A DNA stretch of 64,000 nt from Streptomyces pyxinicus (GTDB lineage: Bacteria > Actinomycetota > Actinomycetes > Streptomycetales > Streptomycetaceae): the NCBI RefSeq assembly GCF_024753135.1, contig NZ_JANUGP010000011.1:151657-215656 (forward strand), given 5' to 3'. Each line of letters starts with the position of its first letter. Within the stretch, counting starts at the first letter, position 1. Below the pieces are notes generated by a model. The model was not told where the DNA came from. It saw only the letters and a program-made list of their open reading frames with translations, and did no database searches. A program made the translations under genes and the position numbers. This document shows, piece after piece, positions 58,208 to 64,000 of this stretch.

Positions 58208-58382
58208 GGAGATCTCTTTTCGGATCGTGCTTTCGTCCCGACGCTCTGTCTCTTCGTGACGCTGCAGTCTGTCGCGCGAACGATGTCCTTGCCGGACTTG
58301 CCCTTGGTGCCCCGGTGGGAATTTCCGGTTTCGGGCAGGCTGTGGCCGTTTACGGTCGCGTTCGGATCGTAGGCTGCCGCTC

Positions 58383-60230
58383 ATGTGCGGAATCGTGGGA
58401 TACGTAGGGTCGCAGTCGGCGCTCGATGTCGTGATGGCCGGGCTGAAGCGGCTGGAGTACCGGGGGTACGACTCGGCGGGGGTCGCCGTGCTCGCGGACG
58501 GGGGGCTGGCCGCGGCGAAGAAGGCCGGGAAACTGGTCAACCTGGAGAAGGCGCTGGTCGAGGGGCCGTTGCCGACGGGTTCGACGGGGGTCGGGCACAC
58601 CCGTTGGGCCACGCACGGCGGTCCGACGGACGGCAACGCCCATCCGCACCTGGACAACGCGGGCCGGGTCGCGGTGGTGCACAACGGCATCATCGAGAAC
58701 TTCGCGGTGCTGCGGGCGGAGCTGGCCGAGCGGGGGCACGAGCTGACCTCCGAGACGGACACCGAGGTCGTCGCGCATCTGCTGGCCGAGGAGTTCTCGG
58801 CGACCGGTGACCTGGCGGAGGCGATGCGGCTGGTGTGTCGGCGGCTGGAGGGCGCGTTCACCCTGGTCGCGGTGCACGCCGACGCGCCGGACCTGGTCGT
58901 CGGCGCCCGCCGGAACTCGCCGCTGGTGGTCGGCGTCGGCGAGGGCGAGGCGTTCCTGGCCTCCGACGTCGCCGCGTTCATCGCCCACACCCGCTCCGCG
59001 ATCGAGCTGGGCCAGGACCAGGTGGTGGAGCTGCGCCGGGACGGTGTCACGGTGACCGGCTTCGACGGCCGTCCCGCCGAGGTCCGCTCCTACCACGTGG
59101 ACTGGGACGCCTCGGCCGCCGAGAAGGGCGGCTACGACTACTTCATGCTCAAGGAGATCGCCGAGCAGCCCAAGGCGGTCGCCGACACCCTCCTCGGACG
59201 CATCGACCCGTCCGGTTCGCTGACGCTGGACGAGGTCCGCATCAGCCCGCAGGAGCTGCGCGAGGTCGACAAGGTCGTCATCGTCGCCTGCGGTACGGCC
59301 TTCCACGCGGGGCTGATCGCCAAGTACGCCATCGAGCACTGGACGCGGATGCCGTGCGAGGTGGAGCTGGCGAGCGAGTTCCGCTACCGGGACCCGATCC
59401 TGGACGGCCGCTCCCTGGTCATCGCCATCTCCCAGTCCGGCGAGACCATGGACACCCTGATGGCGCTGCGGCACGCCCGCGAGCAGGGCTCCAAGGTGCT
59501 GGCGATCTGCAACACCAACGGCTCCACCATCCCGCGCGAGTCGGACGCGGTGCTCTACACGCACGCGGGGCCCGAGGTCGCCGTCGCCTCCACCAAGGCG
59601 TTCCTGACCCAGCTGGTGGCCTGCTACCTCGTCGCCCTCTATCTGGGCCAGGTGCGCGGCACCAAGTGGGGGGACGAGATCCAGGCCGTCATCCGGGACC
59701 TGTCCCGGATCTCGGAGGAGGTCGACCGGGTCCTGGAGACCATGGAGCCGGTACGTGCGCTCGCCCGCACCCTCGCCGCCAAGGACACGGTCCTCTTCCT
59801 GGGCCGGCACGTCGGCTACCCGGTCGCCCTCGAAGGCGCCCTGAAGCTCAAGGAACTCGCCTACATGCACGCCGAGGGCTTCGCGGCGGGCGAGCTGAAG
59901 CACGGGCCGATCGCGCTGATCGAGGAGGACCTGCCGGTCGTCGTGGTCGTGCCGTCGCCGCGCGGCCGGTCCGTCCTGCACGACAAGATCGTCTCCAACA
60001 TCCAGGAGATCCGGGCCCGGGGCGCCCGCACCATCGTCATCGCCGAGGAGGGCGACGAGGCGGTGGTCCCGTACGCCGACCACCTCATCCGCATCCCGGC
60101 GACGCCGACGCTGCTCCAGCCGCTGGTGGCCACGGTGCCGCTCCAGGTCTTCGCCTGCGAGCTGGCCACCGCCCGGGGCAACGAGGTGGACCAGCCGCGC
60201 AACCTCGCCAAGTCCGTCACGGTGGAGTGA
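58383..60230 (+). CDS. glmS: glutamine-fructose-6-phosphate aminotransferase
   Basis: A 615-residue GlmS making glucosamine-6-phosphate. The N-terminal glutaminase starts with the nucleophile Cys2 (MCGIVGYVG) and shows GHTRWATHG, NGIIENF and ETDTEV. The two SIS domains contain ACGTAFHAG, SQSGETMDT and the C-terminal NLAKSVTVE. It is not preceded by a glmS ribozyme in the 175 nt upstream as far as can be seen. Confidence 0.97.
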   Translation: MCGIVGYVGSQSALDVVMAGLKRLEYRGYDSAGVAVLADGGLAAAKKAGKLVNLEKALVEGPLPTGSTGVGHTRWATHGGPTDGNAHPHLDNAGRVAVVHNGIIENFAVLRAELAERGHELTSETDTEVVAHLLAEEFSATGDLAEAMRLVCRRLEGAFTLVAVHADAPDLVVGARRNSPLVVGVGEGEAFLASDVAAFIAHTRSAIELGQDQVVELRRDGVTVTGFDGRPAEVRSYHVDWDASAAEKGGYDYFMLKEIAEQPKAVADTLLGRIDPSGSLTLDEVRISPQELREVDKVVIVACGTAFHAGLIAKYAIEHWTRMPCEVELASEFRYRDPILDGRSLVIAISQSGETMDTLMALRHAREQGSKVLAICNTNGSTIPRESDAVLYTHAGPEVAVASTKAFLTQLVACYLVALYLGQVRGTKWGDEIQAVIRDLSRISEEVDRVLETMEPVRALARTLAAKDTVLFLGRHVGYPVALEGALKLKELAYMHAEGFAAGELKHGPIALIEEDLPVVVVVPSPRGRSVLHDKIVSNIQEIRARGARTIVIAEEGDEAVVPYADHLIRIPATPTLLQPLVATVPLQVFACELATARGNEVDQPRNLAKSVTVE

Positions 60231-60237
60231 CGCCGGG

Positions 60238-60693
60238 TCAGTCGCCCTGTTCCGTACGGCCCTCGGCGCGGCGGCCGGTGAACAGGCCGGGGTCGAGGCG
60301 GGCCGCCTGGACCGCGTTGACCCCGACGATCCCGACCCAGGCGGCGATGACCCCGGGCAGCCCCGCGAAGGCGCCGGCGATCGCGGACAGCGGGATCGTC
60401 AGCACCAGGGTGATCAGGGCGAAGCCGTGGCGCTCGGCCCAGGTGTCGGCGTCGGCCGGCCTGGACCGCCGGGTGTCGCGGGCCGCCGCCATCTGCTGCT
60501 CGGCGAGCTGCCGGCGCACCCGCCGATCCACCGCACCGTCGATCCGCTGCTCGACCTTCTCCAGGAAGGAGTCCACGAGCGCGGAGTCGTACTCCTCGCC
60601 CAGCTCCCGGCGTGCCCGCACGGTGGCGTCGAGGTCCTTGCGGAGATCCGCGTCCTGTCCGAGGCCGGCGTCCCGCGGGTCCAGTGTGGTCAT
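60238..60693 (-). CDS. two-span membrane protein, hypothetical
   Basis: A 151-residue protein with a charged helical N terminus (RKDLDATVRARRELGEEYDSALVDSFLEKVEQRIDGAVDRRVRRQL) and a C-terminal hydrophobic hairpin (FALITLVLTIPLSAIAGAFAGLPGVIAAWVGIVGVNAVQAARL). The ATG at 60693 follows GAGGGG. It converges on glmS. Similar proteins occur widely in Streptomyces; function is unknown. Confidence 0.8.
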   Translation of the reverse strand: MTTLDPRDAGLGQDADLRKDLDATVRARRELGEEYDSALVDSFLEKVEQRIDGAVDRRVRRQLAEQQMAAARDTRRSRPADADTWAERHGFALITLVLTIPLSAIAGAFAGLPGVIAAWVGIVGVNAVQAARLDPGLFTGRRAEGRTEQGD

Positions 60694-60858
60694 GCCCCTC
60701 ACCCTAGGAAGCGCGCCGGCTCCCGCGCACTGGGGACAGCCCCCCTGTCGGGGGCGGGGCGGGCCCCCGCGTTCTGGCTGAGAGCCGGAATCGGAACAAA
60801 GAGAGCAGGCCGCCGCATCGCGTGAACGCGGCCCGGCAGACGGAGCCCCTGGCCGTGA

Positions 60859-61458
60859 TCAGTACTGGCTTTTGAGGTCAGTGCCCTTGGGAGCCCGCCA
60901 GCAGCCGGAGACGATGTTGATCAGGATCTTCGGTTCCTTCTCGTGACCGGCTGTCGGGCTCGATACCCAGAGTTCTGCGTTCACGGAGAAGGGCTCGGTC
61001 TCGGAGTCCGCGGTGAGTTGGAGGGTCTTGTCCCGGCTCTTGTCCGGGCCGTACTGGACGATCTTCCATCCTTTCCCGGGAAGACCGTTCCGCAGCCGCT
61101 GGAAGCCCGCCTTCAACTCGTTCTCGGGCACGCCGTAGACCGACCACGGGTGAACGGTCTGATAGAGGTGCTCGGGGTCCTGGTCACAGGTGGAGATACT
61201 CGGGCCCGGCTCAGTGGCCTTGCCGGAGGGGATGTTGATCAACTCGTAGATCTGGCTGGATACGGCTTTCGCCTTCTCACGAGCTTCGTCCACGTCGAGG
61301 ACGGTGGGCTTCGAGCGGGTCGTCTCGTGCGCCGCCGCGGCGTCTGCCTTGTGATCCATGGTGTTCGAGCAACCTGTTCCGATGAGGGAGAGGATGGTGA
61401 CGGTGACCGCGATGCCAAACCGATTGCCCCAGGAGCGGCGACGGGAGGAGGGAATCAA
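60859..61458 (-). CDS. lipoprotein, paralogue of the protein at 33972-34595
   Basis: A 199-residue lipoprotein (signal MIPSSRRRSWGNRFGIAVTVTILSLIGTGC; the -3 residue is Gly, an atypical lipobox). The mature part has SSQIYELINI, FQRLRNGLPGKGWKIVQYGPDKSRDKTLQLTAD and INIVSGCWRAPKG, closely similar to the 34-kb lipoprotein. The start overlaps the stop of the DUF1023 gene (ATGA), so it is the last gene of that operon. Function is unknown. Confidence 0.82.
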   Translation of the reverse strand: MIPSSRRRSWGNRFGIAVTVTILSLIGTGCSNTMDHKADAAAAHETTRSKPTVLDVDEAREKAKAVSSQIYELINIPSGKATEPGPSISTCDQDPEHLYQTVHPWSVYGVPENELKAGFQRLRNGLPGKGWKIVQYGPDKSRDKTLQLTADSETEPFSVNAELWVSSPTAGHEKEPKILINIVSGCWRAPKGTDLKSQY

Positions 61459-63248
61459 TGGTCCTCCTGGACCTTGTCATAGCGGCCGACGACTACCGCT
61501 GCCTGGTTCTTGAGGCTGTCCTTGTCTTCGTCCCAGTAACCGCTGTGACCGCTGGTGTCGACGTGCATCCGGTGGGCGTCGAATGCCTCGTCCGAGGGGA
61601 CCGTCTGGACGTAACCGGCATCGTACGGCAGCCCGTGGAAAGTCTGGACGCCCCACTTGTAGCCACCGAGGTGCGCGACTTTGCCGCCCAGCGGGACCAA
61701 GTCGTCGCTCGCGGCCTCGGACCACACATGGCTCTTGCCGACGTCCAGATCGCTCGCGTCGCCGACCAGCATGCCGGGGCTGCCCGCCACGACGATGTCA
61801 TCCGCGGCGAAGTGCCCGGAGGCTTTGGACGCGGCGCCCACGGTGGTGGATCCGTAACTGTGGCCGATGACGGTGGTGTGGCTGGCGTCCGGGCCGCCCT
61901 GGACTGTCTGAAGACCGTCCAGGAAATTATTGAGCTTGGGTGCGCCCTCATAGGCCCAGTGCTTCTCCATGGCTTCGGGGGTGATGCTCTGCGGGGCGTC
62001 GTATCCGATCCACGTGATCGTTGAGGTCGACTGGCTGACCGACATGCTGTTGGCCTCCTTCCACACCCGCGTCATGCGTCTGATGTCCCCTTCGGCCCCC
62101 GCCAGCTTCGACTTCGTCCCCGGCACATAGACGGCCGTGTTGTCCGCCGTATCCGGGTTGCCGTTCGCCACGATGGCGTGACCGTTGTCCTTGGTGTCGA
62201 AGCCCAGCAGGTAAGCCGGTGGCAAGCCGTCGATGCCCGTCTGGTCCAAGCGGGCCTGGATGGCCTTCATACCGTCGAGCTGTCCCTTGAGCCGCCCGCC
62301 CCCCATGGCCTGCCAAGCGGTCCACTCCGGATTACGCATCACTCCGCCTGCGGTGACGACTGTCTTGGAGGGCTCCGGACCCAGTGCGTCGAGCTCGCTC
62401 TTCACCTGGACACGCGACTCGTCCAGCACGATCCGGTTGGACGAGTCGCGGACCACGCTCGGTATGCCGTCGAGCGCACCGATCTCTGCCGGATACAGCG
62501 TCTGGTACTCCTCGCGCTCCTCTTGCGTGAGGCCGTCCCACCATGTCCTGTTGGCGACTGGGGACCTGCCATGCGGAATGCTGTCCTTGCCGAGGTAGGT
62601 GCCTACTGTCTTCTGGACATCGCCCATGTCGTGGGCCTCGTCCAGGAGCATGTCGTCGGTCACGACCAAGCCGTCCGGCGCTTTCAGTTCGCGCAGTATC
62701 TTCGCGTACCGGTTGTCGGTCTCCGTGGCGCTGGTCACCGCCTGAGAGATGCGCTCGGCGATGTCCTCGGCCTCGCCCTTGTTGGGGTCGCCGTCCGCCT
62801 CGCCTGCGCCGGGCAGGTAGGGCACCGGGGCGCCCGACTTGGCGACTCCGGTGCCGGAGGAGGTACGGGGAGCCAGAGGCAGGTCGGCGCTCCTCGGATA
62901 CTCGACCGAGCCGTCCTCGTTGACCGTGAACTCGAGATCAGCCGCGTCGTCGAGGGCCTGCTTCAACTTCTTCTGCGCCGCGGACAGTTCGGAGGCGAGA
63001 GCGTTCAGGGCCGTACGGACGAGACCGCATTCGCTGTGGAGGTACTGGTAGTTCCGGCCAAGCTGTGTCAGATCCCGCTCGGCCGAGGTCTGCGCCTCAC
63101 CCTTCTGCGTGGCGCGGAGCGGGCCGGCCATCTCCTGGTCGGCCCGGGTGCGTGCGGCGTCGGACCGGTTGCTGACCGTGCTCCAGCCGTCGGCGGCTCG
63201 CTCGTACTCGGTGAACTTCGCGTCGCGCAGCTGCTGCCATGTGGGCAC
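61455..63248 (-). CDS. DUF1023 alpha/beta hydrolase with N-terminal helical domain
   Basis: A 597-residue protein. Residues 1-110 are coiled-coil-like (WQQLRDAKFTEYERAADGWSTVSNRSDAARTRADQEMAGPLRATQKGEAQ...), resembling WXG100 helical hairpins. The C-terminal half is a DUF1023 hydrolase with nucleophile Ser464 in TVIGHSYGSTT, PGMLVGDASDL and a late His in DTSGHSGYW. No signal peptide is visible. It starts 7 nt after the upstream WXG100-like gene and is coupled to the lipoprotein gene. The family includes predicted esterases; substrate and export route are unknown. Confidence 0.86.
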   Translation of the reverse strand: MPTWQQLRDAKFTEYERAADGWSTVSNRSDAARTRADQEMAGPLRATQKGEAQTSAERDLTQLGRNYQYLHSECGLVRTALNALASELSAAQKKLKQALDDAADLEFTVNEDGSVEYPRSADLPLAPRTSSGTGVAKSGAPVPYLPGAGEADGDPNKGEAEDIAERISQAVTSATETDNRYAKILRELKAPDGLVVTDDMLLDEAHDMGDVQKTVGTYLGKDSIPHGRSPVANRTWWDGLTQEEREEYQTLYPAEIGALDGIPSVVRDSSNRIVLDESRVQVKSELDALGPEPSKTVVTAGGVMRNPEWTAWQAMGGGRLKGQLDGMKAIQARLDQTGIDGLPPAYLLGFDTKDNGHAIVANGNPDTADNTAVYVPGTKSKLAGAEGDIRRMTRVWKEANSMSVSQSTSTITWIGYDAPQSITPEAMEKHWAYEGAPKLNNFLDGLQTVQGGPDASHTTVIGHSYGSTTVGAASKASGHFAADDIVVAGSPGMLVGDASDLDVGKSHVWSEAASDDLVPLGGKVAHLGGYKWGVQTFHGLPYDAGYVQTVPSDEAFDAHRMHVDTSGHSGYWDEDKDSLKNQAAVVVGRYDKVQEDH

Positions 63249-63255
63249 GCTCGCC

Positions 63256-63696
63256 TCACCGCGCCCAATCGGGCTTGTTGTCGCCGACGTGCACGCCGCT
63301 GACCTTGCCGGCGACGGCGGGATCGATCTCGCCGAAGTCCCGGCCGGACTTGGCGAGCGCGCCGTGCAGCCGGTCGCACTCGTCGCGCACCGAGGTCAGC
63401 CGCTTCTCCCAGGTGGGAAGGATCTCGTTCAGCGCGGCGGTGGAGGTGAAGCCGTCGGTTCCGCCCTTGACACCCTCGTGGGCCGTCTTGAGTTCCGTCA
63501 GCCCCGCGTTCGTGACCGTCCGCAAGTCCTGAGCCACACCGGAAGCCTTGGTCCACGGACCCTTCGACGCCTTCAGATCAGGAGCCGACCCGCCTGGGGC
63601 ACTGCTCGATCCTCCGTCCGCCGGATCGGCCAGGTGGTCGATCTGCATCCGCTGGGCCGTACTCGCCTTGAGCCGCTCCCACTCGTCCCACGCCAT
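63256..63696 (-). CDS. WXG100/ESX-like small helical protein
   Basis: A 146-residue protein, MAWDEWERLKASTAQRMQIDHLADPADGGSSSAPGG at the N terminus, then helices (GPWTKASGVAQDLRTVTNAGLTELKTAHEGVKGG and LNEILPTWEKRLTSVRDECDRLHGALAKSGRDFGEID). It resembles the WXG100-like partners encoded upstream of DUF1023 proteins in Streptomyces. Gap to the next gene is 7 nt, so they form one operon. A secretion or partner role is inferred. Confidence 0.75.
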   Translation of the reverse strand: MAWDEWERLKASTAQRMQIDHLADPADGGSSSAPGGSAPDLKASKGPWTKASGVAQDLRTVTNAGLTELKTAHEGVKGGTDGFTSTAALNEILPTWEKRLTSVRDECDRLHGALAKSGRDFGEIDPAVAGKVSGVHVGDNKPDWAR

Positions 63697-64000
63697 CAGT
63701 GCTGGTCCTCCCCCTTCTCGCGGCGGCGCTGGTGTGTGTCGTGACGTGTTGTGTCGCCGCGGTGCGTCACTCTAATTAACCGGCCCCTCAAGCACATGAG
63801 TGCGGGGACTGAGTGGCTGAGTACCTGTACTCATTCGCCGCCGGCTGATCGATCTCATGGCTCTGTCGGACTTGATGCTCACGGCGGCGAAGATCGGCGA
63901 GCCCTTACCGCAGGAGTGATGGGCGGGCACGGTGAAAGGCCTGACATCCGCGGTGCCGAAACGAACCGGGGGATCTTCGCTCCGGGGCGGCTTCGGGTGA
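63697..64000. other. right-edge region, no gene identified
   Basis: This 304-nt stretch lies upstream of the minus-strand WXG100-like operon, so it probably contains that operon's promoter. A perfect palindrome lies at 63818-63833. Short open frames (for example an ATG at 63856) show no recognisable product. Confidence 0.5.
63818..63833. promoter_or_regulatory. perfect palindrome, possible operator
   Basis: TGAGTACCTGTACTCA is a 7+2+7 perfect inverted repeat, about 120 nt upstream of the WXG100-like gene. The form suits a dimeric repressor site. Confidence 0.45.

Noticed and set aside
58208..58382. glmS ribozyme upstream of glmS
   Set aside because: The 175-nt spacer shows no recognisable ribozyme core, and the element is mainly found in Firmicutes.

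Overview
The window is chromosomal DNA of a high-GC actinomycete, almost certainly a Streptomyces. Third codon positions are very GC-rich and GTG starts are frequent (nusG, rplA, rpoC, rpsL, tuf, rplN, secY, infA, truA, rplM, rpsI, glmM). rpoB starts with TTG. Gene order and protein sequences match the Streptomyces ribosomal protein/RNA polymerase superlocus.

Layout. 1-2.3 kb (minus): 3' part of an adenosine deaminase gene and an aspC-type aminotransferase. 2.5-16.2 kb (plus): tRNA-Trp, secE-nusG, a doubtful DUF3592-like ORF, rplK-rplA, a lipoprotein gene, rplJ-rplL behind an attenuator-like leader, then rpoB-rpoC with its own promoter. 16.3-24.5 kb (minus): a nine-gene accessory block between rpoC and rpsL. 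It holds an MFS exporter, a TetR regulator, an SDR, a cupin, a formyltransferase-fold enzyme, an acyl-CoA-dehydrogenase-fold monooxygenase, a VAO-type flavoprotein oxidase, an AroH chorismate mutase and a flavin reductase. 24.6-29.3 kb (plus): the str operon rpsL-rpsG-fusA-tuf. 29.3-34.6 kb: accessory genes, namely Uma2, DUF6247 and HTH genes, an HATPase gene divergent from a coupled XRE/DUF5753-DUF397-membrane protein-lipoprotein operon (a whiJ/abaA-like module). 35-51.3 kb (plus): S10, spc and alpha operons, rpsJ through rplQ, including secY, adk, map, infA, rpmJ and rpoA. 51.4-60.2 kb: truA, a membrane protein, rplM-rpsI, glmM, a DUF389 protein, coaA, a small protein and glmS. 60.2-63.7 kb (minus): a membrane protein and an operon encoding a WXG100-like protein, a DUF1023 alpha/beta hydrolase and a lipoprotein.

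The most notable observations are these. RpoB has Asn442 where E. coli has Ser531, in an otherwise ordinary rifampicin pocket. The rpoC-rpsL accessory block looks like a small, undescribed biosynthetic cluster for a chorismate/prephenate-derived compound. Three 19-bp sites with 11 invariant positions lie upstream of the three transcription units of that block, a self-consistent TetR operator set. A 27-nt element, 25/27 identical with a 17-nt hairpin core, is shared by the rpsL and rpsJ leaders. Two paralogous lipoproteins end two unrelated accessory operons. A DUF397 protein carries a recent 21-residue internal duplication.

All coordinates and motifs were read by eye. Family names come from motif recognition, not database searches.
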